64,000 nt of DNA from Sabellastarte sp. h YS-2021 (GCA_964017235.1 OZ024928.1:84997566-85061565), one strand, 5' to 3'; shown: positions 36,873-49,125, numbered from the stretch's first letter. Numbers and translations: made by a program. The notes: generated by a model not told the origin, from the letters alone.

Positions 36873-39800
36873 TCACATGATTTCTGTACTCCTACTTACT
36901 GTTGTAGATATATCTAACCAGGTCAGAGCTTGCTGGAACTTGTCATTTGCAGAAGGCTGGCGATCAAGATTCCAGTATTTAAAATGGTTGAACTTGTGAG
37001 ATATTTTCACATTCCTCTCCTCTTCCTCATCAAATGGACGGCGGGATTCTTTAAGAACATATCCTAAAAAGTAAATATTGTTTTTGTTATAAACATACAA
37101 ATGCTAAATCATGGCCCCATTCTGGAGCTCATGTTACTTGGTACTATAATACCAATTCCAAAAGATAAAAGAAAGTCTTTGAATGACTCCAGTAATTATA
37201 GGGGATTACATTAAGCAACTTGCACATTAATATGTAAATTAAACTTTTTTAGTTAATACCCCACCTAATGGACAAATATGCTATACCAGTTAACATGACT
37301 GGTGTAGCACAAAATAATCCCCTAAAAGTGTGTACTGCAAGCCCCCCTTTATAAAGTTTTACATCCCCACACACTTTTTTTTGTATCCCCTTGCAAAATA
37401 GTGCAAGTGAAGTCGAAATGTCTGATGTTACAAGAAGCCTATAAAAATTTGACATTCCCAATTTGTATGCAATTCCAAAATCTTGTTTTATTTAATTACA
37501 ACAATAATTTTAGTACTTTTTATACAGTTAACTTCTCATTTGTTTCTACATTTACAACTATATACCATTGTGCATCACAATTAAATTGGACCAAGGCTTT
37601 TAATAGTGAGAGATCAATTAATGTTTCTTGAGAAGGTCTTTCTATTTTCCTCCTATTGTCTTCAGTAAGTTGGCTGTTTGGGGCAGCAATGCTGTTTCAT
37701 AATTAGACTAGAAATATGCCACTTGCTGGTGTATCCCTGAACATAGCAAACCTGTAGAAGCAATAATAAAAGAGACTGAGGCCCATTGTTTCACCTTGAA
37801 GGAGGAGTCCATGGTAAAAATCTGAGATCCTAAAAAAAAATTCTGCATATATTTATTCCACTGTAAACAGTTGCATAGACCACAAGACTATTGGCCATTT
37901 AGAGTCCGAGATGGCAAGATGGCGGCCATCTTGTTTTTCAAAGTGGTACCAAAGCAACCTAGCCTAGGTCATGCCCTACCACCCTGTTGAGTTTCAAATC
38001 AATCGGTCAAAGTATTCTGAATTAGAGTCCAGAAACCAAAATGTTGACGAACAGATGGACGTCAGACACATCAATATAACTGGTGGGTTGGTTACATGCA
38101 AACCACACAAAAAGGATTCATAGCCCATTATCTGATGTAAGTTGTGTTGATATTTCAAGCCACTGGAAGATATAACACATTTTTTGTTAAGTCTAGTCCA
38201 CTTAAGGCAGGGGTCAAAGATCTGACCATGTGAAGTTGCCTGAACATTCCAAACCCCTTGGACCAGTGATAAGGAAGATATAAGGCTTTTTTGATATGAA
38301 TATACTGTTTGACCATTAAACAGTGGTCAAAGGTCAGATAAAAAAAATGCTCAAGAGTAAAGGTACTAAATGTAAATATTGCATGTTTTTCTCAAGCTTT
38401 AATGCAAATCTGAATGGCTTCCATTGTGTACTTTAAGAACTACAAGGTTAAAAATACCAAAACATGGCTAAAATCCTAAAGAGTCTTGCCATTAGACTTT
38501 TGCACTCTGAGACTCTGAGTGACCTGATATAAAGAGATTCAAGGTAAAAGTTTTGCAGGTTGATTGGGATGAGATACATTTATGTATATTGTACACATTA
38601 ACAAAAACATAACTTAAGTAGTTATTTATTTAACTGGAAATATGGGAAACAGCCAGGCATTACTCTCCCTAAAAACTTTTCCATAATTTACTTTTATGCA
38701 TACAACTTCAGCAAGCAATACTGAATAGAAAGAAAAATGAACATTTTGCCAATAGAATAAACTTATGTACCTGTGTAACCAGCAGGAACTTCAACATCAC
38801 AACCTATAAGAGGCCGACCTCTATATGCACTTGTGAACACTGAAACATAATCATAACATTTTCATCAATTTGTGTCAATATTTTTGTTTGTTGCTTGTAA
38901 AAAAAGTGATAATTCAGACAAAAAGTGTAAAACTTGATATGTAACCTCAAGACATATACAGTCATATTGACACCAGTTGTGTTTCTGAAACAGTCAACAA
39001 TTTGGTGAAATATTTGGTTGAATAATAAATCATTATTGAAACTCAAGGGAAGTTGTAAATTACATATATGTATGTATGAATGTTGCATAATTTTGCAAGA
39101 GTTTTGGAAAAAAACAGTTGTCTACTAAACTTAGTGATAACATTGTATGTTTATTTTACCATTAAAAAAAGGTCAAACATAATTAAATTGATATTAAAAT
39201 GACTGCAGCAACGGCCACAAGTTAAATATTATATTACACTTCATCATAAATAGCAAAGCAAAAAATGAATACAAACATTTGTTGCATCAAAAGACATTAT
39301 AAGAAAGCAGCAATTCTGCCATACCTTAGTAATGGTATTTGTTACAGTTTTGCCAGGGGCTCTATCCTCATATAAAGGGGGTCAGTGAAATATTTTGTAT
39401 GTCAGTGTGAAACAGAAGAAAAAAGAATAAATACCTTATGTTCCTATATTTTTGCAAATTTTGTATCATAAAGGTACCAGTAGTGAAATCTTGCAGAAGC
39501 TTTATGAGAATCATAACATTAAACTGGCCCTATACATTATTGAGATGGGGTCAGTCTTATTTTGTGAGAAGTAAATTGACACTCATTTGCCCTTAAACAG
39601 AAACCCTGGTCAATGTGTATGATTTTGTGAAAAGAATAGTACAGATAACTTTTCTTTATTTTGGAAGGGAGCATATCAGAAATACTTTTGCCATATTTTG
39701 TATATCTAATATCTGTACTGACAGAATCATTTGTATTATTTTTCCTCATGAAATGTTAAAAACCACTGGCATTAACTACATTGACAACTTACCTTTGCCT

Positions 39801-39949
39801 TTGTCCATGACAGAATCTACTCCTCTAACAGAAGAGTCAAAAAACCTATCCACTGGTGCATGGCCATTGTGAGATATTTTGCAAGGCATAAAGTGCAGAT
39901 GTGCTTCTTCAGCTGACAACTTTGTGTTACTATCCAAGACAATAGCCAT
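36873..39949 (-). CDS. RNASEH2C: ribonuclease H2 subunit C homologue, three exons seen
   Basis: This is the non-catalytic subunit C of the RNase H2 complex, which removes ribonucleotides from DNA and RNA in RNA:DNA hybrids. Exon 1 is 39,949-39,793: ATG start, with LHFMPCKI and APVDRFF, matching the LHLLPC...GRFF stretch of the human protein. Exon 2 is 38,839-38,771 (AYRGRPLIGCDVEVPAGYTG). Exon 3 is 37,063-36,873, with GYVLKE, then FNHFKYWNLD and ALTWLDI, matching the conserved FxxWxL...ALTW end of the family. All introns are phase 1 with GT-AG ends. The model gives about 150 residues, close to the usual 160 or so. A GTAAGT follows ACAACA near the end of exon 3, so the last ten codons may instead be intron, with another exon downstream. 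No stops or shifts are seen, so it looks functional. Confidence 0.85.
37780..38560. repeat. old family V-like repeat units inside RNASEH2C intron 2
   Basis: Contains a palindromic CAAGATGGCGGCCATCTTG (37,914-37,932) followed by TTTTTCAAA, as in the family V 3' module. It also has units resembling CATTCCAAACC...GGACCAGTGATAAGGAAG near 38,245-38,290. These are diverged relics without clear ends. Confidence 0.45.
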
Positions 39950-40497
39950 CTCTAAACATCAACTAAACAAAAAGAAAGTCATCACAAAACATTTTGTATT
40001 GTAGATAAGCCTGAGGTTAATATTAGGCAGACAATTGTCATAAGAGACTGATGTAAACTTTGGTGATAACTGCAATGGTTTTCCTTTAAATGAGCAGACA
40101 CTGTTTTCTTTTTAGTCATATCCACCAGATAACTCACTACAAAACACAAAATTTTAAACACTGTTTCACAACAAAGTGCCTTATAATAATATTTTAACAT
40201 TCATTTTCACCTGCAATGATATTTTAGTAGGAACATTACATTTAGAGAAATAGGTATAGAAGGTTTACCAATTAGCAGGCTAGCAGCTGTATTTTATGTA
40301 TTTACCTCCAAAATATTGGGGAATATATTTCAGGAAGTTGTTCACAATAGAATTCTCATACATGATTGACTTTCAGAAATTAAAGTCATATAATAGAACA
40401 GAAATTACAAAAACCTAGCATGGACACGAGTTAGTAATACATGGAGTGTTTTGGATTAAATTTCAAAGTTAATTTTCAGTTTTAAATATTGTATTAA

Positions 40498-41984
40498 CTA
40501 GAAATAGGACGCCCTGTTGATTGTAGCTGCGACATACGAATAGAAACAGGATAGCATAGAAGAACACACATTATCATGTGTAATGTCCACCCCATGAACC
40601 TTTTGCCAAAATTGTACAGTAGTATTACAAGACCCCGTTTCATATGTAAAATATATGGATGCTTAAATATTTATTAGTATACAGTGGCGAAAATTGAATT
40701 TTTTCAATTTCACATAGAATACTCTGCTACAACCCTATGGGTCAAAAATTCTGTCGAAATCGCTCTATCTCTTACGGTTTCCGAGATATAAACATTTTTT
40801 GTTTTTCCGCAAAAATTCAAGATGGCCGCCAAAAGTGCGAAAATTGAAATTTTTCAATTTTGTATAGAATACTTTCCAACTACCCTACGGGTCAAAATTT
40901 CTGTCAAAATGGCTCTATCTCTTACGGTTTCAGAGATATTAAAATTTTTTTTTCCGCAAAAATTTAACATGGCCGCCAAAAGTGGCGAAAATTGAAATTT
41001 TTCAATTTTGTATAGAATACTTTCCTATTACCCTATGGGTCAAAAATTCTGTCCAAATCGCTCTATCTCTTACGGTTTCTGAGATATTAAGATTTTTTCG
41101 CTTTTCGCAAAAATTCAAGATGGCCGCCAAAAGTGGCGAAAAGTGAACTTTTCAATTTTGTATAGAATACTTTCCTACTACCCTAAGGGTCAAAAATTCT
41201 GTCCAAATTGCTCTATCTCTTACGGTTTCCGAGATATTAAGATTTCTTCGTTTTTCGCAAAAATTCAAGATGGCCGCCAAAAGTGGCGAAAATTGAAAAT
41301 TTTCAATTTTGTACAGAATACTCTTCTACTACCCTGTGAGTCAAAAATTGTGTCGAAACCGCTCTATCTCTTACGGTTTCCGAGATATTAAGATTCTTTC
41401 ATTTTTCACAAAAAATTAAGATGGCCGCCAAAAGTGGCGAAAATTGAATTTTTTTTAAATTTTGTATAGAATACTTTTCTACTACCCTGTGGGTCAAAAA
41501 TTCTGTCGAAATCGCTCTATCTCTTACGGTTTCTGAGATATTAGCAAATTACTCAAAAGTAGTACTGAAAATACACAATGAAGTACCTAAATGGCTATTA
41601 CTCATGTACTGACAAAGTTATCAGTCCCAAATGCAATACCAAGCGAGCTATGGACATAACAATCTTGTATTCAAAATTGTAGTAAAATATCTTTAATTAT
41701 TTTGGCTTAAATGCACGGAAACCAATGGGTACTGAAAATAGCTGTACTTAAGTATTACTCAGTAAGTGAAAGAGGTACAACAGCCAAAAGCAATCCCAAG
41801 CAAGCTACTGACCCAATAAGCCTGCATACCAAATTTGGTGACAATAGCTCTAATACTTTTCCTTTAAATGAGCGGAAACCATGCGTGACGCCAGACGACG
41901 CCGGACATTGGACGCCGGACATCGGACGCCGGACGGCAGAAAAAGCAAAAATAATATATCCACCCCCCAGGGGGGTGGACATAA
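40498..41984 (+). mobile_element. family II hairpin-ended element, copy 2 (complete, 1.5 kb)
   Basis: Starts CTAGAAATAGGACGCCC after ATTAA and ends GGTGGACATAA before TTCTG. An 11-bp motif near the 5' end (ATGTCCACCCC, 40,583-40,593) is perfectly inverted at 41,972-41,982 in the terminal hairpin. Between them lie about six 150-bp satellite units, a 3' module shared with copy 1, and a GC-rich stretch of GACGCCGGACA repeats (41,887-41,939). It has the smallest array of the complete elements and is the best reference for the family. No protein is encoded. Confidence 0.85.
40690..41560 (+). repeat. 150-bp satellite array, about six units (family II)
   Basis: Units carry ATCGCTCTATCTCTTACGG, TTTCCGAGATATTAA and TTCAAGATGGCCGCCAAAAG, spaced 147-152 bp (near 40,771, 40,921, 41,073, 41,220, 41,371, 41,523). 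Confidence 0.85.
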
Positions 41985-43020
41985 TTCTGCACGACATACC
42001 AGGTTTATTTTTTTTTAGGTGAGTGGAAATACATTAGTTTTAGTTTTGCAATAAGATTTCATAAAGTTTGACTGTAACATGATTTAAACATACCTCACAG
42101 CTTGGGGAAATAGTGCTGGACAATACAAGCTATAGAAAAGGTGAAAAACTAGGAGAAAGAGTCTCCTAGAAGAGAATGTTACTTATGTAAAGATACAGGA
42201 GAAGTGACACTTAAGAAAAAGTATGTAATGATAGAATATCCAGGCATCCCAGTGAATTTTACGGGAAAAAATGTTTTTAAAAGGCTATTTGAGAAGAAAA
42301 AAAGGTTTTAAATCTGGAAAAAAAGTTTTTCCTTATAAAAACAGTTCTAAAAGACACATTCACTTTATTAGTTGTAAGGCCATCAGTATAACTTTTGAAA
42401 GAGGTGGTCTGGACTTACCTTCTACCAATAACAACTAAATTGTGCAAACTTGACGCCAACAAATATCAAGACAGGCAATCTCTCAAACCACAGACATTCA
42501 TTAGGTATTTTTGTAGCACCCACTTTGTGTGATTGACAAGTATTTTAAAGCATTATTCATTATTTTTAGTCAATCTTCCTGCATTGATAATATTCATCAT
42601 TTTCCAAAGTATTTAAATGGCTTTCTGTATATTCTAAAATAGTAGTAAACAGCTTTATAGGGAATTGCATGCACTGATTCAGAATATACTAGTGGAGAGA
42701 TGAAATATAAAATACTGTGATAACATCTCAGGAGATTGACTTATATCTCAAGAATTTTGGATTTTTTTCTTATATGTAGAAAAGACACATACACCACAGG
42801 GACCACACAGAAATGTCCCAGTGTGTACTAACACCCCACTCCCACTGTTTATGCAAACAGAATCAATACTCATTGAGGGATATATCCTCAAGGAATATGG
42901 ATGCCAAAATACACTTCATACAAGGGGAAAAAGGAAATATTGGAAGGAAAAGGCTGCCAGAAAAAAGCTGATATTTGTCACAGAACACAGGTGAAGTTCT
43001 GGTTTAAATTTAAATACCCC
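41985..43020. other. no gene; relic of family III 5' end at 42,435-42,640
   Basis: Mostly unrecognised AT-rich sequence. At 42,435 a CTAAATTGTGCAAACTTGACG start, followed by GCCAACAAATATC and GGTATTTTTGTAGC, matches the family III 5' region. CAATCTTCCTGCA near 42,572 matches its interior. The end is not recognisable. Confidence 0.5.
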
Positions 43021-43021
43021 C

Positions 43022-43300
43022 AATACTCAATAAGTATTACAGCTAGAAAGCTTAGATTTCAAAAGATTTACACAAAAAGCGGTTGGGCAACTTCATTTGT
43101 AAAAAGCTCAGCTTATCTTTGTTTAGAAGTTATGAGCAAGACAAGATATACATTAGACTAAGGAAATACTCAATAAGTATTACAGCTAGAAAGCTTAGAT
43201 TTTCAAAAGATTACACAAAAAGTGGTTGGGCAACTTCATTTGTAAAAAGCTCAGCTTATGTTTGTTTAGAAGTTATGAGCAAGACAAGATATACATTAGA
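43022..43300 (+). repeat. direct duplication, 143-bp unit
   Basis: Two nearly identical units start ACTCAATAAGTATTACAGC at about 43,025 and 43,168 and end ACAAGATATACATTAGAC. Open frames crossing it reflect the duplication, not a gene. Confidence 0.75.
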
Positions 43301-43389
43301 CCATTGGATAAGGAAAACTAACATGGTTTTGAAGATAAACAGTATTTTGAGGATGGCGGCTGAAGTTAAGAAAATTTTAAATTATTCAC

Positions 43390-43690
43390 AGGTATTAAAG
43401 GAGTAGTCCTTATTATCCAGTGGAGCCAATATTTGCCCAAAATCACTGTATGAGTGACAGCTTTTAAGATAAATGACATTTTCCATTTCCAATAAAATTC
43501 AAGATGGCGGCCAAAATTCGAAAATGTCTAAATTTTTCAGAGGAACTAGAGGAGTAGTCCTTAGCACACAGGGGGTCCAATATTTCCCCAAAATCGCTCT
43601 ATCTTTTACAGTTATCCAGATAAATGACACACTTTTCATTTCTACCAAAATTCAAGATGGCAGTCAAAATTCAGAAAAGTATTGATTGGT
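43390..43690 (+). repeat. 150-bp satellite-like units, two copies
   Basis: GGAGTAGTCCTTA occurs at about 43,400 and 43,551. The units carry CCCAAAATCGCTCTATCTTT and AATTCAAGATGGCGGCCAAA, the same core as the family I and II satellites. A CTAGAGGAGTAGTCC at 43,544 after GAA resembles an element start. Confidence 0.6.
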
Positions 43691-44504
43691 TTCACATTGC
43701 AAACCTTTAAGACCAATAATGACCAAGTTACAAGCACTTTTAAATTTGGCTATCCTCATTTGACCTTGAAGGAGGGAAACAAGGTCAATTCTGAACACAC
43801 CAGAAGATTCCTAGCCCATGATTTCCTTTTAGTAGGTTAAACATTGCAAAACTCTAGGACCACGAAAAGCACTTTTAATTAACTTTGGCTATCTTCATTT
43901 GACCTTGAAGGAGGGGCCCAAGGTCAAATTTGAACACATCAGAAGATTCCCAGTCCATGATGTCCTATGGGTTGGTTCCACATTGCAAACCTCTAGGACC
44001 AATAATAAGTGAGTTATAAGCACTTTTAAGTTTGGCTCTCCTCGTGTGACCTTGAAGGAGGTGTCCAGGGTCAAATCTGACCACACCAAAAGATTCCCAG
44101 CCCATGATTTCCTATAGGTTGGTTTACAATCCCAAACCTCTAGGACCAATAATAAGCGAGTTTTAAGCACTTTTAAGTTTGGCTATCCTCGTTTGACCTT
44201 GAAGGAGCAGCCCAAGGTCAAATCCGATCACACCAAAAGATTCCCAGCCCATGATTTCCAAAAGGTTGGTTTACCATCCCAAACCTCTAGGACCAATAAC
44301 AGGGCATCAAGTTAAAAGTGGGTCTCAGAAAATAGGAATTTCGGGAATCCAAAAATAGGAATAAAATAGGAACATTGCTGAAAAAATATAGTGAAAATAG
44401 GAGTCTATTTAACAAGATAGCCTCCCGACACCCCTATAGACATCATGATGCACCACATTTCCCTTTATTTTGTACTTATCTTAGAACAATGGAAAAAATA
44501 TAGT

Positions 44505-46494
44505 CAAAAAAATAGCATCAGAGATGCCCGTACCCCACAGCCTAGGGAAATATTATAGTACCAGTATAATATTACCAGTACAAACTTCAGGATACTTTCA
44601 GGGCACTGTCAGTTATATAAAGCTCCAAACAATGTTTAAATGGAGAAATAATGTTTAAAAGAAAGATAATGCGTATAAAGATGAAGTATTAAAACAAGAT
44701 AATTCAATAACAAGATGACAGCATTAATCAGTAAACTAAAATTCAACACTCTTTATCTACATCTGCATGGCCGAATTATGGTTTAGATGGTTTGAATATT
44801 ACCATCCATACAGAAGTGGTAATACATTTAATGAATGCTTATTGTGGTGTTGGAGCAAAATCTGTGGCTCACTTGATGAAATTCTATCTCTTACAATGGG
44901 AAGTTATGAAAGTATGACTTTTGCTTAATCTGCATCAAAAGACAGACCCAAAGGTCCAAGAAGATTTTAAAGGTCAAGGTCATTATGACAAGGTAAAAGG
45001 TCAAATTAAGGTCACACCATGATAATATACACCTATAGCCCCTAGCCAATGTCCCTACCAAGTATCAACTTCCTACACCTTACGGTTTCTGAGATATAGC
45101 CCGGACAAGATTTTATAGGTCAAGGTCACTATGGCAAGGTCAAAGGTCAAATCAAGGTCACACCATGATGCTGCACACCTACACCCCCTAACCAATGTCT
45201 CTACCAAATATCAACTTCCTACACCTTACAGTTTCCGAGATATAGCCCCGACAAGATTTTATAGGTCAAGGTCACTACGGCAAGGTCAAAGGTCAAATCA
45301 AGGTCAGATCATGACGTTGCACAACTACACCCCCTAACCAATGTCCCTACCAAGTATCAACTTCCTACACCTTACGGTTTCTGAGATATAGCCCGGACAA
45401 GATTTTATAGGTCAAGGCCACTACGGCAAGGTCAAAGGTCAAATCAAGGTCAGACCATGACGCTGTACACCTACACCCTCTAACAAATGTCCCTACCAAA
45501 TATCAACTTCCTACATCTTACGGTTTCCGAGATATAGCCCGGACAGGATTTTATAGGTCAAGGTCACTACGGCAAGGTCAAAGGTCAAATCAAGGTCACA
45601 CCATGACGTTGCACACCTACACCCCCTAACCAATGTCCCTACCACATATCAACTTCCTACACCTTACGGTTTCCGAGATATAGCCCGGACAAGATTTTAT
45701 AGGTCAAGGTCACTATGGCAAGGTCAAACCAAGGTCAGACCATGACGTTGCACACCTACACCCCCTAACCAATATCCCTACCAAGTATCAACTTCCTACA
45801 CCTTACAGTTTCTGAGATATAGCCTGGACAAGATTTTATAGGTCAAGGCCACTACGGCAAGGTCAAAGGTCAAATCAAGGTCAGACCATGACGCTGCACA
45901 CCTACACCCCCTAACAAATGTCCCTACCAAATATCAACTTCCTACACCTTACGGTTTCTGAGATATAGCCCGGACAAGATTTTATAGGTCATGGTCACTA
46001 CGGCAAGGTCAAAGGTCAAATCAAGGTCACACAATGACATTGCACACCTACACCCCCTAACCAATAACCCCACCAAGTATCAACTTCCTACACCTTACAG
46101 TTTCCGAGATATAGCCCGGACAAGATTTTATAGGTCAAGGTCACTACGGCAAGGTCAAAGGTCAAATCAAGGTCAGACTATGACGTTGCACAACTACACC
46201 CCCTAACCAATGTCCCTACCAAGTATCAACTTCCTACACCTTACAGTTTCCGAGATATAGCCCGGACAAGATTTTCAAACTCAAGGTCACTACGGCAAGG
46301 TCAAATCAAGGTCAGAACATGACGTTGCACACCTACACCCCCTAACCAATGTCCGTACCAAGTATCAACTTCCTACACCTTACGGTTTCTGAGATACAGC
46401 CCGGACAAACTATTTCCCGCCGCCCACCCGCCCGCCCCTCCGGACACCATGGGTGAAAACAATACCCCGACAGCCCTTAAGGGCTGTGGGGTAA
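44505..46494 (+). mobile_element. family IV hairpin-ended element, copy 2
   Basis: A 12-bp motif near the 5' end (TACCCCACAGCC, 44,531-44,542) is perfectly inverted at 46,482-46,493 in the terminal hairpin, which is followed by AA and TGATAC. Between them lie about ten units of 139-150 bp with ACGGTTTCTGAGATATAGCC and CAAGGTCACTACGGCAAGG. A GC-rich 3' module with CCGCCGCCCACCCGCCCGCC follows. The 5' boundary is uncertain; no clear CTAGA start was found. Confidence 0.7.
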
Positions 46495-46604
46495 TGATAC
46501 ATGTGTAACTCAAGTAAGCATCATACTATTTAACTGATCATAAAAATCTTATAAAACATTCTATTACACTACATGTGTACATGCAACTCATTTGAAAATC
46601 ATAA

Positions 46605-46800
46605 CTAGACTCTCCCGACTCGATGCCAACAAATCCCCAAACAGGCCATTTCTCATGCCAAAGGCATTCACTTGGTATTTTTGTAGCCCTCATTTTGTGA
46701 GATTCACAATTATAACAAACCATTCTTCAATGATACTGTAAAATTTGTACTATATCATAATGTAAAAAAATTTGTCATTTTCCAAGCGATCAACAAAATT
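46605..46800 (+). mobile_element. family III 5' relic
   Basis: CTAGACTCTCCCGACTCGAT, then GCCAACAAATCCCCAAACAGG and GGTATTTTTGTAGCCC, match the 5' end of family III and the relic at 42,435. The 3' part is missing. Confidence 0.55.
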
Positions 46801-47587
46801 TAGTGTGTTAAAAAACATTATCAACACCCAAAATAGGAAAAAATAGGAATTATCCTGAAAAAGAGGAATAAATAGGAATTTGTCAAAAATAGGAAAACGT
46901 AGGAAAAAATAGGAACTTGACACCCTGCAATAATAAGCGAGTTATAAGCACTTTTAGGTTTGGTATCCTCGTTTAACCTTGAAGGAGGGGTCCAAGGTCG
47001 AATCGGACCACACCAAAAGATTCCCAGCCCATGATTTCCTATAGGTTGGTTTACCATCCCAATCCTCTAGGACCAATAACAGGGGAAATATAAGCACTTT
47101 TCATGACTGACAAGGAAACGCCCATGGCGGCCATCTTGTTTTTCAAAATGAGGCCAAAAATATTCCCAGTCAAGATTTTGTAATGAGGAACATATCCTGC
47201 GAATTTGCCCTTTGCTCTAGAGGGCCAACAAAAGTCCTTGCTTAAAGTTGAATAAACGTCCCTGGCGGCCATCTTGTTTTTCAAAATGAGGCCAAAAATA
47301 TTCCCAGGCAAGATTTTATGGTTATGAACATATCTTGCAAATTTGAGAAGGCTAGCTATAATATTTTTTCATTAGAGCGGTAACGGTGACATCTCTCTAC
47401 ACACTGCGGCTGCGGCATAACAAAGAGAAATCTATAGTATCCACCAGATGCTATCCGGTGGATACAATGATTCATTGCTATCAATATTATTTTTGAAAAA
47501 TAAATGTTACTATAACTCTCATTCACTAGATTAAGAAAGTATGTGAATTTTGATGAGCTGTTAACCTATTGATTAGATAACTCATAA

Positions 47588-48010
47588 CTAGAAATAGGAC
47601 GCCCCGTTAAGAGAAGCTACAACATATGAAAAGAAACAGGATAGCATACAACACACATTATCATGTGTAATGTCCACCCCATGAACGTTTTGCAACAATT
47701 GTACAGTAGTCTTACCCTGTTTCGTTTGTAAAATATATCAATGATGCTTAAATATTTATAAGTATACATGTAAATTATTTCAGCTTCATGTCTTTTTGTA
47801 TTGGTTCCAAATTTGCTCAAAATCACTGTGTCTAGATAACCAACATTTTTGATTTCCGATAATATTGAAGACGGTGGGCGAAATTTGACATTTGTCAGAG
47901 GCAAAATACCAAAGATCTCTAATATCCAAATGGTCAAAAATTAGCTTGAAATTGCTCTATCCATTACAGTTTTCAAGATAAATGACATTCAAGTTGACAG
48001 ACAAAATTCT
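47588..48010 (+). mobile_element. family II element, copy 3 (truncated)
   Basis: Starts CTAGAAATAGGACGCCCC after CATAA and keeps ATGTCCACCCCATGAACG. Diverged satellite-like units follow (ATTGCTCTATCCATTACAG). No terminal hairpin with GGGGTGGACAT is found downstream. Confidence 0.65.
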
Positions 48011-49024
48011 GGAAATTTAACTTTTTTCACTGGCACCATATCTACTTCTTTCACAGGTGACACACTTTAGCTGACCTCTCCTGTGATAGGCTCCTTCGGC
48101 TCCATCCTTAAGTTTAGTCTTGGTCACTGTACACTTAAAATGTGGTACTTTTTATTTACTTTGCTGAGAATTTAATCTTAGGTTTCATGTTACTCTTTAG
48201 CCTGACAGTTGATAGTTACAAATTAACCATATGCATGTAGGCGTTTATGGCTAAGAAATTGGTGATGCCAATTTTTTTCTTCATGTATTGTGGTTAAATT
48301 AACTGAAATAATATACACATCTGTTCCAAATGGTGACAGCTGCATCAAGACAAATATTAACAAATGTAAACATCATTTTGAGATTAACCAATCTTCTTCC
48401 AATCTTCCACCAAGTTGTATTAGTCAATCACATATAAAAATAACAATAAATGTCTATAATGCTGTATACAGTTTTACAAAATAATATATTGTATAAAGTA
48501 TTAAAAATATGATTTATGTGACTTTTTTCAGTCAAGGGCTTTTCAAGCTTTTTCTGGTGTTTCTTTACCGAATTCTGTGGTTATCTTCAGGCAAGACTTT
48601 ATTAGAATTTTATTTCCCGGCTACAGTAACTTACTTTTCAACATGGCTGACAACAGAGTGCACTCGATTAAATATTGTTGAAATGACATCTGATATCTAT
48701 TCTTTTTCATGGAAATGTATGTACGAAGTTGGATATATTTATTTTGAATTACTTCCTAAAGTTTGGAAAGGTAAGATTTAATATTTCTCATTAAATTTGG
48801 GCCGCCAGATTTTTGGGTGCTAGCGTGAGCGATAGATCATGATAGTTGTTTAAATAGAAATAAATACTCATTTTATGTCACATATATAAGCGGTTTTATA
48901 TTGCAAAAATGTAGTTCCAACAGTCCTGCAATGTACACCCTGAAATACAAGGTTAAAATAAGATTTATGCATCGTTTTTTATTTTCACCAACACTTTAAA
49001 TAGGAAGCGTCAGAATGGGTAGGG
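48011..49024. other. no supported gene
   Basis: AT-rich sequence. An open frame at 48,509-48,781 follows a TTTTTTCAG that could be a splice acceptor, but the hydrophobic product matches nothing I recognise and no partner exon is evident. Confidence 0.4.
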
Positions 49025-49125
49025 GAGCAAATGCGTACCGAGCCGTTCTGTAGTTCAGAACTAACCGAACCCCAGCCTCAGAGGTGGGAGGCGAGAGTGT
49101 TACCACTCTGCCACCTGGCCCCCAA
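49025..49125 (-). mobile_element. tRNA-like (glycine-type) SINE fragment
   Basis: On the minus strand an A-box-like GGTGGCAGAGTGGTAACACT, an anticodon-arm-like CTCGCCTCCCACC and a B box GGGGTTCGGTTAG are present in tRNA order. The acceptor stem does not close and unrelated sequence follows, so a SINE head is more likely than a tRNA gene. Confidence 0.5.

Larger units (their letters stand above)
44300..46927. mobile_element. short-TIR DNA transposon relic (hAT-like ends) inside family V
   Basis: The ends are inverted: CAGGGCATCAAGTT at the left and, read inverted from the right, CAGGGTGTCAAGTT (12 of 14 match). CAATAA flanks it directly on both sides (44,294-44,299 and 46,928-46,933), and the uninterrupted family V consensus has that sequence once. 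The internal ends are rich in AAAATAGGAA motifs. The CAGGG start resembles hAT termini, but hAT normally duplicates 8 bp, so the superfamily is open. No transposase is seen. Most of the interior is a family IV element plus a family III relic. Confidence 0.6.
43696..47467 (+). mobile_element. family V hairpin-ended element, copy 2, interrupted
   Basis: The same 146-bp units as the left copy occupy 43,696-44,299 and 46,928-47,090. The family V 3' module and hairpin follow (47,438-47,464; one mismatch), ending CAA before TGATTC. It is split by a 2.6-kb TIR-bearing insertion at 44,300-46,927. The start is approximate. Confidence 0.65.

Noticed and set aside
42901..43406. Two overlapping frames of 86 and 107 codons
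   Set aside because: They arise from the 143-bp direct duplication and share repeated text; no protein similarity.
48509..48781. 90-codon hydrophobic frame after a possible acceptor site
   Set aside because: No recognisable family, no partner exon and AT-rich composition; support is too weak for a gene call.
49025..49125. tRNA-Gly gene on the minus strand
   Set aside because: A and B boxes are present but the acceptor stem does not pair and there is no clear terminator; more likely a SINE head.
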